DNA of 22,458 nucleotides from Rikenellaceae bacterium (GTDB taxonomy: Bacteria > Bacteroidota > Bacteroidia > Bacteroidales > UBA932): positions 1 through 22,458 of the forward strand of contig CAAGIG010000030.1 in assembly GCA_900769885.1 (NCBI GenBank), in the 5' to 3' direction. How positions within the stretch are numbered: the stretch's first letter is position 1; each line of letters starts with the position of its first letter. The notes beneath the pieces are model-generated. The model saw nothing but the letters and a program-made list of their open reading frames with translations. It was not told the DNA's origin and searched no databases. Shown in pieces: positions 16,270 through 22,457 of the stretch. The translations under genes were made by a program, and so were the position numbers.

Positions 16270-16440
16270 CAACAAATATACTTACAAGCGAATGAAATAT
16301 AAAGCATTTTGCTTTAAGATTTCACAATGAGCACAGTCAGTATTTCTCTCGTTTACCACAAATATAGCAACAAGTCAATTAAAAGTAAAGTTTTCTTGAA
16401 TATTTTACAATGAGCGCGCCCTGATTTCTGTTGTTCACGG
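16270..16440 (-). repeat. Imperfect tandem repeat of a promoter-like unit before the acyl-CoA synthetase
   Basis: Two units (about 16270-16355 and 16356-16440) share two blocks. Block 1 is 16270-16304 and 16356-16390: both keep CAAATATA, ACAAG and terminal AAAG, so on the minus strand each offers CTTTA, 19 bases, TATATTTG, close to a Bacteroidota promoter with a perfect -7 box. Block 2 is about 16318-16356 and 16400-16438: both contain TTTyACAATGAGC and ATTTCT. The offset between copies is 86 bases in block 1 and 83 in block 2, so an indel separates them. Both promoter-like boxes point towards the acyl-CoA synthetase, predicting leaders of roughly 50 and 135 bases. Confidence 0.6.
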
Positions 16441-16591
16441 TAAATGCAGTGAGGGTCTTTGCAAAATGTCGGGATCGGAGAAAGGCGCTGATCATCCATT
16501 TGTCTTCATAATCGGTGAAGAAACTTCTGGAACTATTCTTTTTGAGGGAGTTTATACTCATCCATAAGAAGAACTCCATTATAGAATGCTA

Positions 16592-16627
16592 AAAGCGGGT
16601 AACTGAAATGATCCAGTTGCCCGCTTT
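16592..16627 (-). terminator. Terminator downstream of gcvH
   Basis: AAAGCGGGTAACTG (16592-16605) pairs with CAGTTGCCCGCTTT (16614-16627) over 14 positions with one A-C/G-T type mismatch and an 8-base loop. A short run of Ts follows on the minus strand. It lies 55 bases beyond the gcvH stop. Confidence 0.75.
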
Positions 16628-16682
16628 GTATTTGTGGAGTCAGGAGAGTGTGTTCTCCGAGCTCTTTATATTTTGGTCCTTA

Positions 16683-17057
16683 TTAGATAAGTGCCAAGTA
16701 TCCGTCAGCATCAAGAAGTTCTTCAACTTCAGCTGGGTTAGAGATTTTAATTTTAATCATCCAGCCTTTTCCGTAAGGATCTGAGTTAACTGCTTGAGGT
16801 TCAGCTTCAAGTTCTTCATTAACTTCAATGATTTCACCTGATAGAGGCATAAATGCGTCAGCTACAGTTTTAACAGCTTCGATAGCACCGAAGATTTCTT
16901 CTCTTTCAAGAGTTTCACCCATTGTTTGGATGTCAACGAAAACGATGTCACCAAGTTGGTCTTGTGCGTAATCGGTAATACCAACGGTAGCAATGTCACC
17001 ATCTATTTTGACCCATTCGTGGTCTTTTGTGTACTTTAGATTGTTAGGAGTATTCAT
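16683..17057 (-). CDS. gcvH: Glycine cleavage system H protein
   Basis: GcvH carries the lipoyl arm that shuttles the aminomethyl group between the P, T and L proteins of the glycine cleavage complex. The 124-residue length is normal. The lipoyl-lysine is K63 in FGAIEAVKTVADAFMPLSGEI, preceded by the family opening YTKDHEWVKIDGDIATVGITDYAQ. The partner genes gcvP, gcvT and lpd are not adjacent, as is frequent in Bacteroidales. Codon use is biased to high expression, like sdhAB and mdh. It has its own promoter in the 63-base gap after ruvA and its own terminator. Confidence 0.97.
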   Translation of the reverse strand: MNTPNNLKYTKDHEWVKIDGDIATVGITDYAQDQLGDIVFVDIQTMGETLEREEIFGAIEAVKTVADAFMPLSGEIIEVNEELEAEPQAVNSDPYGKGWMIKIKISNPAEVEELLDADGYLALI

Positions 17058-17085
17058 AATTTTTGTATTAAAATTTAATTTTTCA

Positions 17086-17115
17086 CAAATGTAGGAAAAA
17101 GTGCTTTAATTCAAA
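17086..17115 (-). promoter_or_regulatory. gcvH promoter
   Basis: On the minus strand TTTG (17115-17112) is followed after 18 bases by TACATTTG (17093-17086), an exact TAnnTTTG. Spacing is one short of the usual 19. The predicted leader to the ATG at 17057 is about 25 bases. Confidence 0.6.
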
Positions 17116-17120
17116 AGAAA

Positions 17121-17705
17121 CTAAAGTACCTTCAATGCCTTTTTTATAATATCCTCCAGAGAACAGCCCGGTTCTTTGGCAACAATGGCCGATACAGCTT
17201 TCTCTACAGCAGCCTTTGTAAATCCAAGGAGAATAAGTGCCGATGTCGCCTCTTTTGTAAATTGGTTAGCACCGGTAGGGGATAAATCTATTTCAGAACC
17301 ACTACCTTTCGCTATCTTGTCTTTGAGTTCAATGATTACTTTTTGAGCTGTTTTCAAACCAATACCTTTGACCCCTTTGATTTTATTTACATCAGAGGTG
17401 GTAATGGCTGCCGATACCTCATCGGCAGATAGAGATGAAAGCATCATCCTGGCTGTATTGGGCCCAATTCCGGAAACAGAAATCAACAAGGTAAAAATTC
17501 TTCTTTCATTTTTGTCCCAAAATCCGTACAATGTCTCCTCATCTTCCCTAACGTGGTGATAAACATACACCTTAGCCTCTTTCAGAGTGTGGAAATTCTC
17601 GTAGGAATTCAACGAAATTGCCACTTTGTAACCAATACCCCCACATTCAATGACCATCTCTGCAGGATTAAGTTCTTCAATGCTACCTTTAATATAATCG
17701 TACAT
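17121..17705 (-). CDS. ruvA: Holliday junction branch migration complex subunit RuvA
   Basis: RuvA tetramers bind Holliday junctions and dock RuvB. The 194-residue length fits. An N-terminal OB-fold domain (MYDYIKGSIEELNPAEMVIECGGIGYKV) is followed by two helix-hairpin-helix motifs (VSGIGPNTA near 77-85 and VKGIGLKTA near 112-120), an acidic/flexible linker (about 132-150), and the C-terminal RuvB-binding three-helix domain. It is divergent from sufS with the two -7 boxes only 2 bases apart, and is followed by gcvH, which has a separate promoter. RuvB is encoded at the left end of the window. Confidence 0.97.
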   Translation of the reverse strand: MYDYIKGSIEELNPAEMVIECGGIGYKVAISLNSYENFHTLKEAKVYVYHHVREDEETLYGFWDKNERRIFTLLISVSGIGPNTARMMLSSLSADEVSAAITTSDVNKIKGVKGIGLKTAQKVIIELKDKIAKGSGSEIDLSPTGANQFTKEATSALILLGFTKAAVEKAVSAIVAKEPGCSLEDIIKKALKVL

Positions 17706-17721
17706 CTGTAGATAATTTTTA

Positions 17722-17739
17722 CAAATTTAGTTACTTTTG
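17722..17739. promoter_or_regulatory. Back-to-back -7 elements for ruvA and sufS
   Basis: On the minus strand TAAATTTG (17729-17722) faces ruvA, with TTCG 19 bases upstream as a one-mismatch -33. On the plus strand TACTTTTG (17732-17739) faces sufS and ends 6 bases before its ATG. Both match TAnnTTTG exactly. The boxes are separated by 2 bases, so polymerase can hardly occupy both at once. Confidence 0.6.
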
Positions 17740-17745
17740 CACGAT

Positions 17746-18972
17746 ATGCGAACTAATACAATAGAAAATATAAGAAATCAATTTCCATTCCTTACCCAAA
17801 AGGTCTCAGGGAGGGAACCTATATATTTTGACAGTGCTGCAACATCTCAACGTCCTCAGAGTGTCATCTCTGCCATAAATGAGTGGAACAGTTTCGCAAA
17901 TGCGAATGTCCATAGGGCAGTGCATCATCTCAGCGCCTGTGCCACAGATAATTACGAAGGTGGCAGAGAGTCTGTGAGAATGTTTGTAAATGCCTCAAAG
18001 AGAGAGGAGATAATATTTACAAGTGGCACTACAGCTTCTATAAATCTTCTTGCAAATACCATCGGCGGAGTTTTGCTCAAAGAGGGAGAGGCAATGCTGA
18101 TAACAGAAGGGGAGCACCACTCAAATATTGTCCCCTGGCAGATTCTGACCCAAAGAATTGGTGCAAAACTGATATATCTTCCGGTAGATGAGTCGGGACA
18201 ATGGGAGATGGGACAACTGGATACACTCTTTGAAAAAGAGAATATCAAATTTGTATCTGCTGCCCACATTTCAAATGTTTTAGGATTGGTCAATCCTATA
18301 GAAAAACTGATTGAAACTGCTCATAAATATGGGGCAAAGGTTCATATAGATGGTGCTCAGGGAATTGTGCATCAAGTTGTTGATGTCCAACGTCTTGATT
18401 GTGATTTTTATTCTTTTTCAGGGCACAAGATTTATGCCGCTACAGGAATTGGAATCCTCTATGGAAAGGAGTCTCTTCTGGAAATTCTTCCCCCTTGGAT
18501 AGCGGGTGGAGATATGGTCGATACAGTGACATTTCATAAGACCACTTATGCCAAGCTCCCTTTGAAATTTGAGGCAGGAACTCCCAATTTTATAGGGGGA
18601 GCAACTTTTACCCCGGCTCTTGAGTTTGCCCTTTCTACAAGGTGTGAGGAGGTGGAGCAGAATGAGAAGATGATGAAAGAGTTTTTGTTTAAGGAATTGT
18701 CTGCCGTAGAGGGATTGAGAATTTATGGAACAGGCGAAAACAAGACTCCCGTATATTCGTTCTCGGTAGAGGGTGTCCATCACAGTGACATTGCTATGTT
18801 GCTCGATCAGATGGGGATAGCAGTCCGAAGCGGACTTATGTGCGCAGAACCACTGATAAACAAATTCGGTCAGACTGGACTGGTACGTATTTCGCTGGCA
18901 CCTTATAACACATTACAAGAGTGTGAGATATTTATTAAGGCTCTGAATCGGGCTATAAGAATGTTAAGATAA
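17746..18972 (+). CDS. sufS: Cysteine desulfurase SufS
   Basis: SufS is the PLP enzyme that removes sulfur from cysteine as an enzyme persulfide, for Fe-S cluster assembly. I start at ATG 17746 (MRTNTIENIRNQFPF), giving 408 residues. A longer frame from TTG 17737 starts inside the promoter box. The PLP lysine is K228 in YSFSGHKIYAATG; GEHHSNIVPW and HIDGAQG are the other cofactor segments. The persulfide cysteine is C366 in VRSGLMCAEPLI, where the usual GHHC is replaced by GLMC. sufE, the sulfur acceptor, follows after 11 bases, which supports SufS over a general class-V aminotransferase. sufB, sufC and sufD are not in the window. Confidence 0.95.
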   Translation: MRTNTIENIRNQFPFLTQKVSGREPIYFDSAATSQRPQSVISAINEWNSFANANVHRAVHHLSACATDNYEGGRESVRMFVNASKREEIIFTSGTTASINLLANTIGGVLLKEGEAMLITEGEHHSNIVPWQILTQRIGAKLIYLPVDESGQWEMGQLDTLFEKENIKFVSAAHISNVLGLVNPIEKLIETAHKYGAKVHIDGAQGIVHQVVDVQRLDCDFYSFSGHKIYAATGIGILYGKESLLEILPPWIAGGDMVDTVTFHKTTYAKLPLKFEAGTPNFIGGATFTPALEFALSTRCEEVEQNEKMMKEFLFKELSAVEGLRIYGTGENKTPVYSFSVEGVHHSDIAMLLDQMGIAVRSGLMCAEPLINKFGQTGLVRISLAPYNTLQECEIFIKALNRAIRMLR

Positions 18973-18983
18973 CAATTGATATT

Positions 18984-19394
18984 ATGACTATAAAAGAAGT
19001 TCAGGACCTCATAGTTGAGGAGTTTTCCGCTTTTGATGAGTGGATGGATAAATATGAATATATCATTGAGCTGGGAAAATCTCTGGAGATGATAGATACC
19101 GGCAAAAAGGTAGAGGAAAAGCTTATAAAAGGTTGCCAGTCAAGGGTTTGGCTGGACTGCCAGATTAAGGATGGAAAGCTTTGTTTCACAGCTGACAGTG
19201 ATGCTATAATCACTAAGGGGATTATCTCTTTGCTGATTAGAGTGTACAATGGAAGGACCCCGCAGGAGATTCTTTCCTCAGACCTTGTATTCCTGGAACA
19301 AATAGGTTTAAAGGAGAATCTTTCTCCAACCAGAGCAAATGGTCTGGTCTCTATGATTGAACAAATAAGAACTTACGCAAAAGAGAATTTATAA
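18984..19394 (+). CDS. sufE: SufE sulfur acceptor protein
   Basis: SufE takes the persulfide sulfur from SufS and stimulates its turnover. The 136-residue length is typical. The acceptor cysteine is C51 in LIKGCQSRVWLDC, at the same number as in E. coli SufE; ADSDAIITKGIISLLIRVYNG is the second conserved block. The gene lies 11 bases after sufS and 1 base before the SufT-like gene, so the operon is tight. The start at ATG 18984 gives the usual N-terminus (MTIKEVQDLIVEEFSAFDEW). Confidence 0.96.
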   Translation: MTIKEVQDLIVEEFSAFDEWMDKYEYIIELGKSLEMIDTGKKVEEKLIKGCQSRVWLDCQIKDGKLCFTADSDAIITKGIISLLIRVYNGRTPQEILSSDLVFLEQIGLKENLSPTRANGLVSMIEQIRTYAKENL

Positions 19395-19395
19395 A

Positions 19396-19707
19396 ATGGA
19401 TAGAGCTACTTTAACCAGAGATGTTGTCCGTGCCCTGAGACAGGTTTACGACCCCGAAATCCCTGTCAATATCTATGAGTTGGGGCTGATTTATGATATC
19501 AATATCGATGATGATCATAAAGTATTTATCAAGATGACCCTTACAGCACCTAATTGCCCAATGTCCGATTTCTTGTTGGAGGAGGTCAATAATGCGGTTA
19601 GAGATGTTCCGGGTGTGACAGATGTGGGGCTCGAACTTACATTCGATCCACCTTGGGACAAATCGAGAATGAGTGATGAGGCTTTATTGGAGTTAGGATT
19701 GTTGTAA
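19396..19707 (+). CDS. MIP18/DUF59 family Fe-S assembly protein, SufT-like
   Basis: The 103-residue protein is almost entirely one MIP18 (DUF59) domain. DPEIPVNIYELGLIYDI lies near 19-35 and TAPNCPMSDFL near 50-60, with the conserved cysteine in the second block; the end is FDPPWDKSRMSDEALLELGLL. Members of this family, including SufT and the C-terminal part of eukaryotic CIA proteins, help mature or transfer Fe-S clusters. The position between sufE and folK in an operon headed by sufS fits that role. Only 1 base separates it from sufE, and its stop shares a base with the folK start (TAATG), so translation is probably coupled. Confidence 0.92.
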   Translation: MDRATLTRDVVRALRQVYDPEIPVNIYELGLIYDINIDDDHKVFIKMTLTAPNCPMSDFLLEEVNNAVRDVPGVTDVGLELTFDPPWDKSRMSDEALLELGLL

Positions 19708-20162
19708 TGGGAACCTCAGCAAAAAGAGTTACCCTTATTTTGGGCAGTAATATGGGCAATCGGGAGCAAAATATCTCGATTGCCATTTCTTTATTGGTTA
19801 CAGAACTTGCATCTTGTATTTTTTCCGATGTGACAGAAAGTTCCCTGCTCGAGTCTGAGCCTTGGGGGTTTGAGGCAGATACTCCGTTTATAAACCAGGC
19901 TATCAGTTTCGTGACAAGTTGTCCGGCAGAAGTTTTATTGAAAGTTTGTCAATATGTGGAGCAAAAGCTTGGCCGGGAAGAGCACTCTGCCGAATATGAT
20001 GCTTCAGGCAAAAGGATATATCACTCGAGGATTATCGATATAGATATAGTTTTATATGGGGACGAAAAGATCGATTTGCCCCATTTAAAAATCCCTCATC
20101 CGCAAATTTGGGAGAGGGATTATGCCAAAAAACTTCTTGAGGAATTGAATTCTAATAATTAA
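19707..20162 (+). CDS. folK: 2-amino-4-hydroxy-6-hydroxymethyldihydropteridine pyrophosphokinase
   Basis: HPPK transfers pyrophosphate from ATP to 6-hydroxymethyl-7,8-dihydropterin in folate synthesis. The 151-residue length fits a single-domain enzyme. ILGSNMGNREQNI is the family start, ESEPWGFEADTPFINQAI the pterin region, and SRIIDIDIVLYGD carries the two metal aspartates (DID). It is the last gene of the suf run, linked by a one-base stop/start overlap, a pairing without an obvious functional reason. Its 3' end overlaps the convergent dsbD gene by 11 bases, and no terminator is visible between them. Confidence 0.95.
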   Translation: MGTSAKRVTLILGSNMGNREQNISIAISLLVTELASCIFSDVTESSLLESEPWGFEADTPFINQAISFVTSCPAEVLLKVCQYVEQKLGREEHSAEYDASGKRIYHSRIIDIDIVLYGDEKIDLPHLKIPHPQIWERDYAKKLLEELNSNN

Positions 20163-22023
20163 GAAATTCAAGAAACTCTTCTTTTGAGCAGCTTCCTACA
20201 GGTCCTGCAAGGATATTGGAAGATGCGTCTATAATTGCATATAGAGGTTGCGATGCAGATGAGAACATTGTCATCTCTATATTGCGGTATCTTCTTCCGA
20301 GGGTTTTGAACTCTTCGTCGGGAGTTTTATCATCTACATAGAGGTTTGCCACTACAAAGTCATTTTGTAGTTTTAATAAGATTTCTGAGTCATTTAGTAC
20401 TGTTGATTCCATTACCTTGCAGACACTGCAAGTATGGGACTTAAATGATACGAAAATGGGCTTGTGACTTTGTGACGAAATCGTAATTGCCTCATCTAAA
20501 TTAGTATAGCTCTCTATAGAACTGTATCCTGAGGCGCTCTCAGAATTGGTTCCATTAGATGTGTTTGAGATGGAAAAGACAGAATCATCCATTGCAGGGA
20601 TAAGTCCTGATACTGTTTTGAGAGGTGCGCCGAACAGACCGGGAACAAGGTAAAGTGCAAATGCGATAGAGGCTATTGCCGCAATCATTCTTACCCAACC
20701 GATCCCTTCGCAAGGGCTGTCGTGAGAGGTTCTGTACATTCCAAGGAAATACATTCCGAGCAATAGGGCAAGGGTAATCCAGATTACAAGGAATCCTGTT
20801 CTGGTGATGATTCCCCAAGAGAAATATGCGTCGATATTGTAAAGGAATTTCATTGCAAAAGCCAACATTACAAATGCAAACACCACTTTAACGACATTGA
20901 GCCATCCTCCAGATTTGGGAAGTTTTTTCATAAATCCGGGGAAGAATGACAGAAGGACGAATGGTAGTGAAAATGCTGCTCCGAATACCGCCATTCCGAG
21001 GATTGGTTTAAGTGCTACTCCGTCCATTACTGCTGCTGCAAGGATTGAACCGACAAATGGTCCTGTACAAGAGAATGAGACGATAACCATAGCGACTGCT
21101 ACGAAGAATGCTGCAATGTAACCCCCTTTATCAGCTCTTTGATCTGCTTTGTTTGCCAATCCGTTGGGAAGAGTTATTTCAAATGCACCGAGGAATGAAA
21201 CTGCAAAAACTATGAAAAGGAGTGCGAAGATAAGGTTTGGAATCCAGTGGGTTCCGATGGCATCGGTGGCTGCGGTGCTTTGGAATAGGGAAACGATAAG
21301 ACCTAAAAGGGTGTAAATCAATACAATTGAAAGTCCAAAAATAAGACCTTTTAGTCGTCCCCCTTTATTGGAACTTGATCCGCCGATAAGGAATCCCACA
21401 GTCATTGGAATCATTGGGAATACGCAAGGGGTTACGACTCCTGCCAGACCGGCAAGTAGTGCCACCAATAGAAAACTCATCAGTGATGTTTCTTCTTTTT
21501 CAGAATTTGTTTCTTCTGCAATGATAGGAGTAACCTCTTCGTTTGAAACTACTTGTGTATTGCTGACAGAAAGAGAAGTTTTGATTTTTTCAGAGATTTC
21601 TGATTCGTTGAGAATACATTCAAGGCCATCACAACTTTGGTAGTTGAGCAAACCTTCTACTTTGAATGTCTCTTTAAGGGGTTTTATTATTTGGATGAAT
21701 TTTGCACTGTTTTCAAAATATTCGACCTCCACTTTGAATCCGGGGTCGATTTTGTAGTGGGGTTGATCCCCATTTTGAAGTGCCCCTACGAGTTCATAAT
21801 CTTTGCTTGCTTCCAAATCGAGTGATGCAGGCATCGGACCACCTTTGACAGTGTTTGCTCCGTATACATACCATCCGGCTTCGATATTCATCGTGAATGT
21901 AAGTTGTACATTTCCGTCAGGAAGTGTTTTGGATTCGGTAAATACCTCAATGTTGGGTTGGGCAAATGCCATTATTGAACTTGCCAGCAACAGGATGATT
22001 GCAATTATGCCTTTCTTTCTCAT
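20152..22023 (-). CDS. dsbD: Thiol:disulfide interchange protein DsbD (full-length, three-domain)
   Basis: DsbD carries reducing power from cytoplasmic thioredoxin to periplasmic thiol proteins. The 623-residue protein has a signal peptide (MRKKGIIAIILLLASSIMAFA), an N-terminal periplasmic immunoglobulin-like domain with the cysteine pair C131/C136 (SCDGLEC), an eight-helix membrane domain (about 183-465) with C200 (VVTPCVFPM) and C319 (SFSCTGPF), and a C-terminal thioredoxin domain with CSVC (C532/C535). All three redox pairs are present, so the relay is complete. C438 and C612 are extra. A -7 box (TACTTTTG, minus strand 22066-22059) precedes it by about 36 bases. The 3' end overlaps folK by 11 bases. 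Confidence 0.95.
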   Translation of the reverse strand: MRKKGIIAIILLLASSIMAFAQPNIEVFTESKTLPDGNVQLTFTMNIEAGWYVYGANTVKGGPMPASLDLEASKDYELVGALQNGDQPHYKIDPGFKVEVEYFENSAKFIQIIKPLKETFKVEGLLNYQSCDGLECILNESEISEKIKTSLSVSNTQVVSNEEVTPIIAEETNSEKEETSLMSFLLVALLAGLAGVVTPCVFPMIPMTVGFLIGGSSSNKGGRLKGLIFGLSIVLIYTLLGLIVSLFQSTAATDAIGTHWIPNLIFALLFIVFAVSFLGAFEITLPNGLANKADQRADKGGYIAAFFVAVAMVIVSFSCTGPFVGSILAAAVMDGVALKPILGMAVFGAAFSLPFVLLSFFPGFMKKLPKSGGWLNVVKVVFAFVMLAFAMKFLYNIDAYFSWGIITRTGFLVIWITLALLLGMYFLGMYRTSHDSPCEGIGWVRMIAAIASIAFALYLVPGLFGAPLKTVSGLIPAMDDSVFSISNTSNGTNSESASGYSSIESYTNLDEAITISSQSHKPIFVSFKSHTCSVCKVMESTVLNDSEILLKLQNDFVVANLYVDDKTPDEEFKTLGRRYRNIEMTMFSSASQPLYAIIDASSNILAGPVGSCSKEEFLEFLNY

Positions 22024-22058
22024 ATTGTATAGATTGTCTAATTTGTCTGAATTGAGTG

Positions 22059-22066
22059 CAAAAGTA
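22059..22066 (-). promoter_or_regulatory. -7 element of the dsbD promoter
   Basis: TACTTTTG on the minus strand matches TAnnTTTG exactly and lies about 36 bases before the dsbD ATG. No matching -33 TTTG is seen at 19-21 bases. Confidence 0.5.
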
Positions 22067-22075
22067 TTAAATAAA

Positions 22076-22110
22076 CTTTATATTTCACTCGCTTGTTCGT
22101 ATATTTGATG
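22076..22110 (+). repeat. Third copy of the promoter-like module, facing right
   Basis: This 35-base stretch matches the complement of 16270-16304 at 31 of 35 positions by my count, and that of 16356-16390 at about 25. All copies keep CTTTA, a central CTTGT, and TATATTTG (here 22100-22107) with the same spacing. It points away from dsbD, towards DNA to the right. Confidence 0.6.
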
Positions 22111-22249
22111 AAGTTTGATATAGAATTTATGATTATCAAACCTTTAAGAAGAACTCACGTGAGAATTGGCAATGGATAAGAAAAAATACGATTGTCTGGC
22201 TGAGCCATATTCATCACGCTTTTCAAATAACTCTTTTAGTATCTGAGTA

Positions 22250-22257
22250 CAAAAGTA
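22250..22257 (-). promoter_or_regulatory. Possible left-facing -7 element
   Basis: TACTTTTG on the minus strand matches TAnnTTTG exactly, but only a weak TTCG is found upstream as a -33. It would transcribe towards dsbD through a 20-codon open frame with no recognisable product. Confidence 0.3.
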
Positions 22258-22411
22258 CAAATTATTTCTCAAATCGAAGCATCTATCGGTAGGAATCTTT
22301 CTATCCTACCAAAGAAAATGACATAACAGATTCGTAGCCGAGTTCACCAAACCACAGGCAAAGGTAACTCGTGTTCTTTTCGTCCAAGCAAGGTCAAGCC
22401 CTGCGGGTGTC

Positions 22412-22457
22412 GTGGAAAAATCATCCTCGCCCCGTGGGGCTTTCTGTATTTTTCCAC
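22412..22457. repeat. Nested symmetrical dyad at the right edge
   Basis: GTGGAAAAAT (22412-22421) and ATTTTTCCAC (22448-22457) are perfect 10-base inverted repeats. Exactly in the middle lies GCCCCGTGGGGC (22429-22440), itself a 5-base-arm dyad. The spacers on each side are both 7 bases. The whole 46-base element is therefore symmetric about 22434/22435. It could be a protein-binding, transfer or recombination site; the window ends one base later. Confidence 0.6.

Larger units (their letters stand above)
16219..16682. other. 464-base gene-free region between the acyl-CoA synthetase gene and gcvH
   Basis: I see no credible gene here. It contains, from left to right: a short leader for the acyl-CoA synthetase with a 6-base-pair hairpin (TGTTGC 16260-16265 and GCAACA 16269-16274); two tandem copies of an approximately 85-base promoter-like unit (16270-16440); about 150 bases with nothing recognised; the gcvH terminator hairpin (16592-16627); and a small GGAGA/TCTCC hairpin (16643-16658). 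A 66-codon minus-strand frame at 16379-16579 is discussed among the rejected items. Confidence 0.6.

Noticed and set aside
16219..16275. 19-residue N-terminal extension of the acyl-CoA synthetase
   Set aside because: The extension is unlike the family and overlaps the hairpin and -7 box; ATG 16218 is the natural start.
16379..16579. 66-codon minus-strand open frame between the acyl-CoA synthetase and gcvH
   Set aside because: It starts about 12 bases after the gcvH terminator stem, matches no family I know, and its last third is made by the second copy of the tandem promoter repeat, so it is more likely non-coding.
17737..17745. Upstream TTG start for sufS
   Set aside because: It lies in the -7 box; ATG 17746 gives the usual SufS beginning.
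22154..22163. CTCACGTGAG as a third parS site
   Set aside because: It shares the CACGTG centre but not the flanking GTTC/GAAC of the other two sites, so ParB binding is doubtful.
22172..22246. 24-codon plus-strand frame downstream of the right-facing promoter-like module
   Set aside because: It is very short, has no recognisable ribosome-binding site, and a frame of this length is expected by chance.
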